DNA from: Pseudoclavibacter helvolus
Lineage (GTDB): Bacteria > Actinomycetota > Actinomycetes > Actinomycetales > Microbacteriaceae
DNA length: 64,000 nucleotides
Assembly (NCBI RefSeq): GCF_014191305.1
Contig: NZ_JACHWJ010000001.1
Span: 744,001-808,000, forward strand
Reading direction: 5' to 3'
Below are positions 38,272-47,546 of the stretch, in pieces. Positions within the stretch are counted from its first letter, which is position 1, and every line of letters starts with the position of its first letter. Both the position numbers and the translations under genes were made by a program. The notes under the pieces are model-generated. The model had not been told where the DNA came from. It ran no database searches and was given only the letters and a program-made list of their open reading frames with translations.

Positions 38272-38727
38272 GACTTTTGTTTTGCCCTTCTGGGCGATGA
38301 GAAATCTGACCGGCCTGAGCGGTCGGTGTGGCCACCCCCGAAACCCCGTGGACCGGAGAGAATCTGGCGACGGAATATGCGAAGCGCGTCGCCAGATTGT
38401 CGAGGACCGGAAGGGCGCACGTAGTGCGGGGGGTTGCACACCGGACGCGGCCGGTCATGATGGAACCGCCAGAAGGGAAACCTTCAATAAGAACTGTGCG
38501 GCCCCTTGGGGCCGCTCGATGCCACCCACGAAGTGGTGGCCGCCGGCGGAACGCCGGCACCAGGTCGTCGGCGCCCCTGGGCGTCTCTGCTGGTTTTTCA
38601 TTCCAGCTTGTCGCGGCCCCGGCAGGGGTTGCGGCCGATCCCGCTGTGCGGGTGGTTGGTGGGTGCGCCGGTCAGGGGTCCCCGTGCATCCGCCTGCGGA
38701 TGTTTGGGGCGGCGTGGCCACCAACCC
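38272..38727. other. Intergenic accessory DNA, no gene supported
   Basis: About 456 bp. It begins with a copy of the leader block also found upstream of the small-gene operon (38284-38349 matches 40615-40680 in landmarks and spacing). It also contains an 18-bp palindrome GCGGCCCC-TT-GGGGCCGC at 38498-38515 and other GC-rich inverted repeats. Open frames here show no recognisable protein. Confidence 0.55.
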
Positions 38728-38758
38728 AAAAAGGGGCCGGACCTCTCGGCCCGGCCCC
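38728..38758 (-). terminator. Terminator of the small-gene operon
   Basis: GGGGCCGG / CCGGCCCC stem with a 10-base loop, followed on the minus strand by TTTTT. It lies 4 bp past the stop of the 74-residue gene. Confidence 0.88.
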
Positions 38759-38762
38759 GGGG

Positions 38763-38987
38763 TCAGTCCTGACGGTTGGAACACTCGGCATTCTCGTCTC
38801 GGTTCGCGGCGCATGAGTAGTCGCCACATCCACAGAAGGGTCCGGCGTAGTAGTTGGTGGCCTCCGTCACGTCGTTGAGGGGGTGGCCGTCGGCGGCGGT
38901 TCCGTACTTGCCTTCGTCCTCCGGTGTCGGGTCGGTGATGGTGGTCATGGTCTCCACCGACTGCTTGGGGCTGGGGTTGGTGGTCAT
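38763..38987 (-). CDS. Small Cys-containing protein of unknown function
   Basis: 74 residues from ATG 38987 (MTTNPSPKQSVETMTTITDP). The C-terminal part GPFCGCGDYSCAANRDENAE has four closely spaced cysteines (CxCxxxxC plus a later C), which could bind a metal. ATG 38947 (MTTITDPTPEDEGKYG) is an alternative start. It follows the split 76-residue gene by 22 bp and ends in a strong terminator, so the two form a small minus-strand operon. Family not recognised; the small size suits plasmid or integrative-element genes. Confidence 0.6.
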   Translation of the reverse strand: MTTNPSPKQSVETMTTITDPTPEDEGKYGTAADGHPLNDVTEATNYYAGPFCGCGDYSCAANRDENAECSNRQD

Positions 38988-39245
38988 GGGTGGTGTTTCC
39001 TTTTCGGTCTCAGAAGTCGATGCCAGCGCGGCGAAATGCGGCGTCGATGGCGGCGGTCTTGGTGGTGGTGGTGGTCAGGTTGCGCAGCTCGTCGGAGAAC
39101 CACACCTCGAAGGGATCGCCGTCGCGCTTGTTGGTAATGAGAACTGTGCCCTTCGGGCCGGTCACTGAGGTCTGGGCTGCCGCTATGTTCTCGGACAGTA
39201 GCTCCCCGGTAAATTGGGTAGGGAAGTCGCCGGGAGGGGCAATTC

Positions 39246-39530
39246 ATGTCTCGTAGAAGATTTACGCAGGAATTTAAGGACGAGCTCTGTCAGGAGGTGA
39301 TCGCGTCGTCGAAACCGATCAAGGACGTTGCAGCGTCGTATGGTGTGGGCGCGGAGACTCTCCGGAATTGGCTCGCGAAGTATCGGGCGGACAACCCGGT
39401 CACGGAACTCCCTGTGAGTGGATCGGAGCGAGAGCGACTCCGTGAGCTCGAGAAGGAAGTCCTGGAGCTACGGGCGGAGACCGCGTTCCTGAAAAAAGCT
39501 ACGGCTTACTTCGCGCGGGAGCAGCGGTAG
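39246..39530 (+). CDS. IS-B copy 1 OrfA
   Basis: 94 residues, MSRRRFTQEFKDELCQEVIA, with a helix-turn-helix (VAASYGVGAETLRNWLAKYR) and a zipper-like tail. An A6G run (39492-39498) near the end may promote -1 frameshifting into orfB. The TAG stop shares its G with the orfB GTG. Confidence 0.93.
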   Translation: MSRRRFTQEFKDELCQEVIASSKPIKDVAASYGVGAETLRNWLAKYRADNPVTELPVSGSERERLRELEKEVLELRAETAFLKKATAYFAREQR

Positions 39531-40414
39531 TGAGCAAGTATGAATACATTGACTCCCTGACCATTGACGCGAGTGTTAATCATTCCGTCACGAAAATGTG
39601 CGCTTGGCTTGGTGTTTCGAAATCTGGTTTCTATTCCTGGAGGGACCCGACGCCAACTCGCACGCAGGAGCGACGAGACGCACTTGTCGAGAAGATCACA
39701 ATGTTCTTCGAAGCGTCGGACGGGACGTATGGGTATCGGCGAATTCACGCTGACCTTGCCGAGGCTGGCACGCACTGTTCCCCGGAGCTCGTTCGCCGCC
39801 TGATGGCTGAGCACAAGCTCGTGGCCTGCCAGCCCCGACCGTTCCGAGTCACGACAACCACGGATGGCGAGGAGCATGCCCTCCCGGATCTCGTCGAGCG
39901 CGACTTCACGGCCACCCGACCGGGTCGGAAATTCGTCGGCGATATCACCTACATTCACACCTGGCAGGGTTTCGTGTATCTCGCGACCGTCATCGATTGC
40001 TATTCAAAGAAAGTCGTTGGGTGGGCCATTGAGGACCACATGCGGACCGAGTTGATCGAGCAGGCGCTCAGAAATGCCGCCGAGAGCACACCGATTGAGG
40101 AGGGCGCTGTGTTCCATTCCGATCGCGGAAGTGTCTACACGTCCAGCGATTTTCGGAAGTCGGTGAAAGATCTCGGAATGCGTTCCTCGATGGGGCGAAC
40201 TGGTGTATGTTGGGATAACGCGATGGCCGAATCATTCTTCGCTGCCTTGAAAAATGAGCGAGTGTATCGGACGACGTATCCGAGCAAGAAGCATGCTCGG
40301 AAGGATATCGTTCGCTATATCGAGGGGTTCTATAACAGTCGGCGTCGCCATTCGGGGTTAGGGTATCAAACGCCGAATCAGGTCCATCACGGGCCACTCA
40401 CGTTGGCAGCATAA
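39530..40414 (+). CDS. IS-B copy 1 OrfB transposase
   Basis: 294 residues, complete. The HTH_21 region (SDGTYGYRRIHADLAEAGTH) is followed by the rve core with DDE residues in FVGDITYIHTWQGFVYLATV, AVFHSDRGSVYTSSDF and NAMAESFFAALKNERVY. The C-terminus GFYNSRRRHSGLGYQTPNQV is typical IS3. Translation is identical to copies 3 and 4. Confidence 0.95.
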   Translation: MSKYEYIDSLTIDASVNHSVTKMCAWLGVSKSGFYSWRDPTPTRTQERRDALVEKITMFFEASDGTYGYRRIHADLAEAGTHCSPELVRRLMAEHKLVACQPRPFRVTTTTDGEEHALPDLVERDFTATRPGRKFVGDITYIHTWQGFVYLATVIDCYSKKVVGWAIEDHMRTELIEQALRNAAESTPIEEGAVFHSDRGSVYTSSDFRKSVKDLGMRSSMGRTGVCWDNAMAESFFAALKNERVYRTTYPSKKHARKDIVRYIEGFYNSRRRHSGLGYQTPNQVHHGPLTLAA

Positions 40415-41712
40415 AAGTCATCGCATTCAGGCTGGGGACAGTCCGAAAACATCGCGGCAGACCAGTCTGCTTGCGGCCCGTGACGTCGCGATAGTGCTTC
40501 AGCTGGCCTGTCGGGTGTGTGGGGGAGCTGGTCATGGTGTTCCTCATGGAGTCGTGAGGGTGCGTGGTGAGTCGCCCCCGTGGTCAGCTGGTGCAGGTGA
40601 CCGATTGCTTTTTTGCCCTTCTGGGCGAGTTGAAATGTGGGTGGGCATGGGCGGCTGGAGTGCAACCCCCGGAACCCCGTCCTGAGTTGGACCTCTAGGT
40701 CGGATTTCGGGTGACTATGAGGACATAGGCGCTTGTCAGGGGGCTTTGGTTGTGCTGGTTGGGGCACTAAGAACCTCGGTAGAATTAGCGCTGTGAGCCC
40801 GTTCCTGCGGAAAGTGAAGACTGCTTCCGGGGCCACGGCCGTGCAGATCGTGGAGAAGAAGCATGGGCAGCGCAGGATCGTGGAGCACCTCGGCTCGGCC
40901 CACACCGATGCCCAGTTGGCGGCGCTGATGCATGCTGGCAGGGTCAAGCTGGCTGCCAACCAGCCGGAACTGGACTTCGACCCCGGAACCGGTGGACGTC
41001 CCCGCGCAGGGGTGGCGGTGGTGGAGGGCAAAGCGTCGCAGCTGCTGGTCGACGTGATCCGCGGCTCGTGGGACCGGCTCGGGTTCGGAGTCGTGGACGA
41101 CGAGGCGTTCTTCCAGCTGGTACTGGCACGGTTGGTGGAGGCGACCTCGAAACTCGACAGCCTGCGAGTCATCAAGGACCTCGGGGTGGAACCGGTCCAC
41201 CTGTCCACGGTGAAACGAGCCCTGAAACGGTGCGCGGCCAAGGACTACCGGCCACTGGTCCAGACAGCCTGCTTCGAGCACGTGTGGTCCGGCGCTGGCG
41301 GTGATGTGAGCTTGTTGATGTATGACGTGACCACGCTGTATTTCGAGGCCGAGAACGAGGACGACCTCCGCAAAGTTGGCTTCAGCAAGGAGCGGAGGGT
41401 CGACCCACAAATTGTGGTTGGGCTGTTGGTGGACCGCACAGGCTTCCCGTTGGAGATCGCCTGTTTCGAGGGCAGCCAACCCGAGACCCACACCATCATC
41501 CCGGTCGTGACCGCCTTCCAGGAACGCAACCAGGTCGCCGACATGGTCGTGGTCGCCGACGCCGGGATGCTCTCGAATGACGGCGCTCACTGAAATTCCT
41601 CGGTTCTGCTCATCGAAATTCCCCACTCTGGGTCGCTCCGCCGCATGAGGCGGGCCTTCCTCGATGCTGGTGGTCTCTGACCACACACCAGCCCGAGGAA
41701 GGCCCTGTTCTC

Positions 41713-43041
41713 ATGCTCTCAGAGAGGAGCAGCGTGGACATCCACGCTCTGAAACGGCAGGGGATGACGATCAGCGAGATCGCCCGCCGCACTAACCATG
41801 ACCGCAAGACCATCCGCGCGTATCTGAACGGTGAACGCCAGCCCGGGATGCGTGAGCGCACCATCCCGGACTCGTTCGACGCGTTCGTCGACTACGCCAC
41901 CGCGAGACTGACCGAGGACCCGCACCTGTGGGCGGTGGCGCTGCTCGACGAGCTGCGACCGCTCGGTTACGAGGGGTCGTATCCGACGCTGACGCGGCAG
42001 ATTCGTGCCCGCGGGCTGCGTCCGGCGTGCACCGCGTGCGCGCACGTCACCAAACGCGCATACGCGGTCATCGAGCACCCGCCCGGGGAGGAGACCCAGT
42101 TCGACTGGGTCGAGATGCCCGACCCGCCCGCGCATTGGGGGTTCGGACGCAAGACCGCGTATGTCCTGGTCGGGTCGCTCGCGCACTCGGGTGTCTGGCG
42201 GGGCGTGATCTCCCCGTCGATGGACACCCCGCACCTGCTCGCCGCGATGACGACCCTGCTCGCCCTGCTGGGCGGGCTCACGAAGACCTGGCGGTTCGAC
42301 CGGATGCGGACGGTCCTGGACCACCGCACCGGCGACCTGGTCCCGCAGTTCGCCGCGTTCGCGAAGCACCACGGCGTCACCGCGGTGGTCTGCCGGCCGA
42401 GGTCGGGGAACAGGAAGGGCGTGGTCGAGAAGAACAATCACACCGCCGCGCAACGCTGGTGGCGGACCTTGCCCGACGACCTCACCCTCGAGCAAGCGCA
42501 GGCCAGCCTGAACACGTTCGCCGCAGGGCAGGACGACCGGCGGCGTGAGGGCGAGCTCGGGACGACGACAGCGTCCGCCCTGTTCGTGAACGAGCGGCTC
42601 AGACCGCTACCTGCGGTTGTGTTCCCTGTGATCATCACAGAGGAGCGCACCGCGACCCGGCAAGCGCTGATCGACTGGCGCGGGAATCGCTACTCCGTCC
42701 CGCCCGAACTCGCCGCCGCGAAAGTCGAGGTCCGGCAGCGGCTCGGCGCGGACATCATCGACATCGCCACCGCATCGGGGACGGTCGTCGCCCGCCACCA
42801 GGTCGCCGAACCCGGCCTCGGCGTCACGATCCGCGACAGCGGCCATGTCACCGCACTGGAGGCCATCGCGATGGCGTCAGCGACACCAGGACGCCCGCAC
42901 CGCCGCAAAGAACGCATCCCACCCGGCAGGGCCGCGCTGCGCGCTGCCGCAGCCCTCACCAGCGCTGCAGCGCAGCCTTCGACCGTGATCAGCCTGGCCG
43001 CTTACGAGCAGGCCGCGAAGAACAGGAACACCCTCCGATGA
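41713..43041 (+). CDS. istA: IS-E transposase IstA
   Basis: 442 residues. The N-terminal HTH (IHALKRQGMTISEIARRTNH and DRKTIRAYLNGERQPG) is followed by an rve core beginning EETQFDWVEMPDPPAHWGFG (first Asp) with catalytic Glu in NRKGVVEKNNHTA. The C-terminal IS21 domain contains LIDWRGNRYSVPPELAAAKV. The stop overlaps the istB ATG by four bases. It appears intact. Confidence 0.93.
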   Translation: MLSERSSVDIHALKRQGMTISEIARRTNHDRKTIRAYLNGERQPGMRERTIPDSFDAFVDYATARLTEDPHLWAVALLDELRPLGYEGSYPTLTRQIRARGLRPACTACAHVTKRAYAVIEHPPGEETQFDWVEMPDPPAHWGFGRKTAYVLVGSLAHSGVWRGVISPSMDTPHLLAAMTTLLALLGGLTKTWRFDRMRTVLDHRTGDLVPQFAAFAKHHGVTAVVCRPRSGNRKGVVEKNNHTAAQRWWRTLPDDLTLEQAQASLNTFAAGQDDRRREGELGTTTASALFVNERLRPLPAVVFPVIITEERTATRQALIDWRGNRYSVPPELAAAKVEVRQRLGADIIDIATASGTVVARHQVAEPGLGVTIRDSGHVTALEAIAMASATPGRPHRRKERIPPGRAALRAAAALTSAAAQPSTVISLAAYEQAAKNRNTLR

Positions 43042-43850
43042 CCACAACCACAGCCACCACGACGGCAGCGAGCGTCTATCAACAGCTGCGCGGCCACCTC
43101 ACCGACCTGAAACTCGCCGACGCCGCGGACGCCCTCCCCGCCGTCCTCGACCAGGCGCAAGCCGAAGGATGGACCCTGACGCAGGCCCTCGAGCACCTAC
43201 TGCGAGTCGAGGTCACCGCCACCGACGCCCGCCGCTTGGCTGGCCGGTTCCGTTTCGCGAACCTCCCCACCGGGCAGACCCTGGACGACTTCGATCACGA
43301 CGCCGCATCCGGCATCGACCGGTCGCTGCTGGCCGAGCTCGGCACCTGCCGGTTCATCGACACCGCCACCAACGTGCTCCTGATCGGCCCGCCCGGCGTC
43401 GGGAAGACCCACATCGCCACCGGCCTCGGCCACGCCGCCGTCACCGCCGGCTACCGCGTCTACTTCACCTCCGCCGCCGACCTCGCCGCCCGCTGCCACC
43501 GCGCCGCGATCGAAGGCAAGTGGTCGACGATGATGCGTTTCTTCGCCGGTCCGACCCTGCTCATCATCGACGAGCTTGGCTACCTGCCACTACCCGGCGA
43601 GGCCGCCTCAGCCTTGTTCCAGGTCATCAACCAGCGCTACCTGAAGACCTCCATCGTGATCACCACGAACCGGCCGGTCGGAGCCTGGGGCGAGATCCTC
43701 GGCGACACCACCGTCGCCGCAGCCATGCTCGACCGGCTCTTGCACCGATCCGTCGTGATCACCCTCGATGGAGCCTCTTACCGGCTCCGCCACCACGCCA
43801 CCGCCGCAGACGAACTCCGCCGCGTCACGACCGGCACGAACCTGCGCTAA
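43038..43850 (+). CDS. istB: IS-E helper ATPase IstB
   Basis: 270 residues. An N-terminal region is followed by a DnaA/DnaC-like AAA+ domain: Walker A LLIGPPGVGKTHIATGLGHA, Walker B TLLIIDELGYLPL, and sensor VITTNRPVGAWGEILGDTTV. It assists IstA in target capture. It is intact and translationally coupled to istA. Confidence 0.94.
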   Translation: MTTTTATTTAASVYQQLRGHLTDLKLADAADALPAVLDQAQAEGWTLTQALEHLLRVEVTATDARRLAGRFRFANLPTGQTLDDFDHDAASGIDRSLLAELGTCRFIDTATNVLLIGPPGVGKTHIATGLGHAAVTAGYRVYFTSAADLAARCHRAAIEGKWSTMMRFFAGPTLLIIDELGYLPLPGEAASALFQVINQRYLKTSIVITTNRPVGAWGEILGDTTVAAAMLDRLLHRSVVITLDGASYRLRHHATAADELRRVTTGTNLR

Positions 43851-44637
43851 CCTGACCACGCGACCTGAGGAATTCCGATGAGCAACTCTGGGGAATTTCG
43901 ATGAGCGCCATCACGAACACGAACCTGACAGCGATCGACGAGGCCGGGCTCCGGTTCATCGTCGGCTCCCGCGTGACGAAGGCACCCCACGACCTGGCCA
44001 AACACTTCCACTGGCACGGCGATAGCTTCACCGACGGCCAAGTCATCGACACCATCACCATGCGCCGCCACAAGCCCGACCCGGAACGGGTCAAGACCCG
44101 CCGCGAGCCGGTCGGCACCCCGACCAGCACCCGCAGTCGTGGCGGGCGGTCTGGCAGTACTCGAGGAAACGAGCCGTCCGGGACGGGCACACCCTCACCT
44201 TGCAGGAGAACCGCGCCCTGGACATCATCGAGGGACGCCGCCCTGCGAAGAAGGCCCGGTTCGTGAAGACCAGCGGGCAGAAGACCACCCTCGACACCGC
44301 CTCACTGGAGCGGGCACGTGCGCTCGTCGGGCTGAAGGGCTACGTCACCAACATCACCGCCGACGTCATGCCCCCGGCCGAGGTCTGGTCTGCCGCGATG
44401 TTTTCGGACTGTCCCCAGCCTGAATGCGATGACTTTTATGCTGCCAACGTGAGTGGCCCGTGATGGACCTGATTCGGCGTTTGATACCCTAACCCCGAAT
44501 GGCGACGCCGACTGTTATAGAACCCCTCGATATAGCGAACGATATCCTTCCGAGCATGCTTCTTGCTCGGATACGTCGTCCGATACACTCGCTCATTTTT
44601 CAAGGCAGCGAAGAATGATTCGGCCATCGCGTTATCC

Positions 44638-46096
44638 GGCTCTTCGGACATTCGGTGGGGGTCATGGGGTGAGTCCGCCGGCGGCGAGGAGCATGCGGAG
44701 CCGGTAGTTCTCTCGGTTTCGGAAGCCGCGAGCGAGGCGACGATGCAGCTCGATGATCCCGTTGATCGCCTCGGTGCCGCCGTTGTTTGCCCGGCTGGTG
44801 GTGAAGTAGGCGAGGAACGCTGAGCGCCAGCGTCGCAGGGTGCGGCCGAGGCGTGCGATCTCGGGGATCGGGCAGGTGTGGAACGACTCGATGACCTTCT
44901 CGGCGATCCGGCGTCCCGTGGTCAGGTCTCTCTGGTGGTAAGCAGCGCGGAGTTGTTGGGCGCACTGCCATGCGACGAACACCTCGTCGTGGGCCGGGTT
45001 CGCCTCGATCGCCGCGATGAGGCGGGCCTGCTGCTTCTCGGTCAGGTTCTCCGCCCCGGCGCGGAGGATGGTCTGGATCCCGTAGAGCGGGTCGCCGGTC
45101 CGTCCGCGATGGCCGAGGGTGTCTTGCTGGACCCGGCGGCGGACCTCGTCGACCGCTTGAGTGCCGAGCTTGACGACATGGAACGCGTCCAGCACGGCGG
45201 TGGCATCTTGCAGTTTGTCGTCGATCGCGGTCTTGTAACCGGCGAACGGATCCAGCGCCGCGACCTTCACCTGCTTGCGGAATGCGTCGCCACGTGCGCT
45301 GAGCCAGGTCGCGTAGGCCTTCCCCGACCTGCCCGGCACGAGGTCCAGCAGCCGGGCCCGCGTCTTCCCGGTGCTGTCGCGGGTGAGGTCGACCATCCCG
45401 GTCAGCTCCTTCGGACCGCGCTTGCGCGGGTCGACGTGATGCCAGATGTGCTCGTCAACGCCCAGCGTTGTCACGTTCTCGAACCGGGACTCATCGGCCG
45501 CGAGCTTCACAAGCTCCGGCTCGACGGCCCGCCACACCGTCTTCCACGACGTGCCCAGCTGGCGACGCAGTCCTTCGATCGTGGCGTGTTCGCGACGCAG
45601 CTGACCGACTGCCCAGACGACCGCGCGTCGGGTGAGTACCCCACGCGGGGCGACAAGAGACGGCAGCTGTTCCACGAACGTCTGCCGTGCACAGCCCGAC
45701 TCGTCACACCGCCAGACTCGCTGCCGCCACACGATTCGCACCCGTGTCATGCCGGGCACGTCATGAAGCAGCCGGCGGCGACGTCCACGGCCGGTCGCGA
45801 CGGTCCCGCACGACGGGCAACCGGCAGGCGCCGCAGGACTCGAGACCGTCACGATCAGTAGTCCGTTGCGGCGGTCCACGTGCTCGACATGGACGCCCTC
45901 GAGGCCGAGCAGGAGGTCACAGCGGGAACACGGGTCAGTGGCAGAGCGCGCGTCAGCGCACACCGAAGTAGGGTGAAGCACGTCGAGGTCCTCGTGATGG
46001 ATCAGGTGGTTAGCGCTTCTGATCCTCCGGGACCTCGACCCCTACCCGTCGAACCTCACCCGGCGAGCCCTACCCCCACCGAAAGTCCGAAGAGCC
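44638..46096 (-). mobile_element. ISL3-1, ISL3-family element, complete (1459 bp)
   Basis: Terminal repeats GGCTCTTCGGACATTCGGTG and, reversed, GGCTCTTCGGACTTTCGGTG match at 24 of the first 25 bases. The 8-bp target duplication CGTTATCC is at 44630-44637 and 46097-46104, the size expected for ISL3. It is inserted in IS-B copy 2 orfB. Confidence 0.95.
44662..45981 (-). CDS. ISL3-1 transposase
   Basis: 439 residues, intact. The N-terminal zinc-finger (APAGCPSCGTVATGRGRRRR with DESGCARQTFVEQLPSLVAP) is followed by the HTH region (REHATIEGLRRQLGTSWKTV) and the DDE core with VTTLGVDEHIWHHV, VAALDPFAGYKTAIDDKL (second Asp) and SRANNGGTEAINGIIELHRR (Glu). It is related to, but not the same as, the ISL3-2 transposase. 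Confidence 0.94.
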   Translation of the reverse strand: MLHPTSVCADARSATDPCSRCDLLLGLEGVHVEHVDRRNGLLIVTVSSPAAPAGCPSCGTVATGRGRRRRLLHDVPGMTRVRIVWRQRVWRCDESGCARQTFVEQLPSLVAPRGVLTRRAVVWAVGQLRREHATIEGLRRQLGTSWKTVWRAVEPELVKLAADESRFENVTTLGVDEHIWHHVDPRKRGPKELTGMVDLTRDSTGKTRARLLDLVPGRSGKAYATWLSARGDAFRKQVKVAALDPFAGYKTAIDDKLQDATAVLDAFHVVKLGTQAVDEVRRRVQQDTLGHRGRTGDPLYGIQTILRAGAENLTEKQQARLIAAIEANPAHDEVFVAWQCAQQLRAAYHQRDLTTGRRIAEKVIESFHTCPIPEIARLGRTLRRWRSAFLAYFTTSRANNGGTEAINGIIELHRRLARGFRNRENYRLRMLLAAGGLTP

Positions 46097-46786
46097 CGTT
46101 ATCCCAACATACACCAGTTCGCCCCATCGAGGAACGCATTCCGAGATCTTTCACCGACTTCCGAAAATCGCTGGACGTGTAGACACTTCCGCGATCGGAA
46201 TGGAACACAGCGCCCTCCTCAATCGGTGTGCTCTCGGCGGCATTTCTGAGCGCCTGCTCGATCAACTCGGTCCGCATGTGGTCCTCAATGGCCCACCCAA
46301 CGACTTTCTTTGAATAGCAATCGATGACGGTCGCGAGATACACGAAACCCTGCCAGGTGTGAATGTAGGTGATATCGCCGACGAATTTCCGACCCGGTCG
46401 GGTGGCCGTGAAGTCGCGCTCGACGAGATCCGGGAGGGCATGCTCCTCGCCATCCGTGGTTGTCGTGACTCGGAACGGTCGGGGCTGGCAGGCCACGAGC
46501 TTGTGCTCAGCCATCAGGCGGCGAACGAGCTCCGGGGAACAGTGCGTGCCAGCCTCGGCAAGGTCAGCGTGAATTCGCCGATACCCATACGTCCCGTCCG
46601 ACGCTTCGAAGAACATTGTGATCTTCTCGACAAGTGCGTCTCGTCGCTCCTGCGTGCGAGTTGGCGTCGGGTCCCTCCAGGAATAGAAACCAGATTTCGA
46701 AACACCAAGCCAAGCGCACATTTTCGTGACGGAATGATTAACACTCGCGTCAATGGTCAGGGAGTCAATGTATTCATACTTGCTCA

Positions 46787-47071
46787 CTACCGCTGCTCCC
46801 GCGCGAAGTAAGCCGTAGCTTTTTTCAGGAACGCGGTCTCCGCCCGTAGCTCCAGGACTTCCTTCTCGAGCTCACGGAGTCGCTCTCGCTCCGATCCACT
46901 CACAGGGAGTTCCGTGACCGGGTTGTCCGCCCGATACTTCGCGAGCCAATTCCGGAGAGTCTCCGCGCCCACACCATACGACGCTGCAACGTCCTTGATC
47001 GGTTTCGACGACGCGATCACCTCCTGACAGAGCTCGTCCTTAAATTCCTGCGTAAATCTTCTACGAGACAT
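46787..47071 (-). CDS. IS-B copy 2 OrfA
   Basis: 94 residues, same sequence as OrfA of copies 1, 3 and 4. It is intact although its partner orfB is split. Confidence 0.92.
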   Translation of the reverse strand: MSRRRFTQEFKDELCQEVIASSKPIKDVAASYGVGAETLRNWLAKYRADNPVTELPVSGSERERLRELEKEVLELRAETAFLKKATAYFAREQR

Positions 47072-47546
47072 GAATTGCCCCTCCCGGCGACTTCCCTACC
47101 CAATTTACCGGGGAGCTACTGTCCGAGAACATAGCGGCAGCCCAGTCATCGCCAGCTACCACGACCTCTGGCACGTGGAGCAGTCATTCAGGATGTCCAA
47201 GACCGACCTCGCAGCCAGGCCGATCTTCCACCGCACACTCGACGCAATCGAGGCCCACCTCACCATCGTGTTCACCGCCCTGGCGAACGCCCGCGACCTC
47301 CAAGCCCGATCAGGATGGAGCATCCGCAAGATCGTCAAGACCCTCCGCCCGCTGCAGCACGTCACCATTAGCGTCGGCGACCAGGAACTACAAGCCCAAC
47401 CCGTCATCCCCGAGGCCACCGCGAAGATGCTCAGAACTCTGGGGCACTAAAGAGGTCCAACTCAGGACGGATGGCGGAGCTGGACCTGCCCGCTGTGCCG
47501 TTGCTCGACATCATCGGGTCGAGGCAACAGTGACCGGCGCCCCACT

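Larger units (their letters stand above)
39173..40464 (+). mobile_element. IS-B copy 1, IS3-family, complete (1292 bp)
   Basis: Ends TGGGCTGCCGCTATGTTCTC and, reversed, TGGTCTGCCGCGATGTTTTC form imperfect terminal repeats. The 3-bp target duplication is GTC (39170-39172 and 40465-40467). It contains orfA and orfB in -1 overlap and interrupts a 76-residue gene. Confidence 0.95.
39010..40535 (-). pseudogene. Small accessory gene (76 aa) split by IS-B copy 1
   Basis: Removing IS-B (39173-40464) and one GTC duplication restores an uninterrupted frame from ATG 40535, reading MTSSPTHPTGQLKHYRDVTG, RKQTSVTGPKGTVLITNK, RDGDPFEVWFSDELRNL and ending RRAGIDF. The 5' piece is 40535-40467 and the 3' piece 39169-39010. 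The protein is compact, with no membrane segment; its family is not recognised. The repeated leader block lies about 80 bp upstream. Confidence 0.75.
41578..43913 (+). mobile_element. IS-E, IS21-family element, complete (2336 bp)
   Basis: It starts TGACGGCGCTCACTGAAATT and ends, reversed, TGATGGCGCTCATCGAAATT; GAAATTCC-type sub-repeats occur inside both ends. The 4-bp target duplication is CGAA (41574-41577 and 43914-43917). Removing it restores the IS-D transposase frame MLSNTNLTA. It encodes istA and istB. Confidence 0.93.
44436..46787 (-). pseudogene. IS-B copy 2 OrfB, split by ISL3-1
   Basis: The 5' part (46787 to 46105) ends at RTGVCWDN and the 3' part (44637-44436) resumes NAMAESFFAALKNERVY. 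The break falls between the second catalytic Asp and the catalytic Glu, so no active OrfB is made from this copy. Confidence 0.92.
44386..47144 (-). mobile_element. IS-B copy 2 (minus strand), split by an ISL3
   Basis: The IS-B ends are at 44386 and 47144, flanked by GTC on both sides (44383-44385, 47145-47147). Subtracting the ISL3 element and its 8-bp duplication (1467 bp) leaves exactly 1292 bp, as in the other copies. It sits inside the IS-D transposase gene. Confidence 0.93.
40793..47450 (+). pseudogene. IS-D transposase, interrupted twice and frameshifted
   Basis: It starts at GTG 40793 (MSPFLRKVKTASGATAVQIV). The first part includes LLMYDVTTLYFEAENEDDLR and VVVADAGMLS (IS1634/IS4-type DDE residues), then IS-E cuts after MLS. 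The frame resumes at 43918 (NTNLTAIDEAGLRFIVGSR). A one-base loss near 44113 shifts REPV into HPDQHPQSWRAVWQYSRKRA. IS-B copy 2 cuts at PPAEV, and the C-terminus IASYHDLWHVEQSFRMSKTD (Glu region) runs from 47145 to the stop at 47450. It is non-functional three ways. Confidence 0.9.
40677..47470 (+). mobile_element. IS-D, IS1634-like element carrying two nested insertions
   Basis: Outer inverted repeats CCGTCCTGAGTTGGACCTCT match perfectly over 20 bp at both ends. The outer CCGT may be pre-existing host DNA, since the leader block copy at 38346-38349 has it too. Removing IS-E plus its 4-bp duplication and IS-B copy 2 plus its 3-bp duplication leaves 1692 bp. No target duplication could be identified outside it. 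Confidence 0.82.

Noticed and set aside
38272-38727. Plus-strand open frames at 38282-38878 and 38328-38816 as genes
   Set aside because: They have no ribosome site, start at or within IS/leader remnants and show Arg/Gly/Pro shadow composition.
40387-41241. Minus-strand open frame across the IS-B/IS-D junction
   Set aside because: It spans an IS-B end, a leader and antisense IS-D sequence; it arises by chance at a junction.
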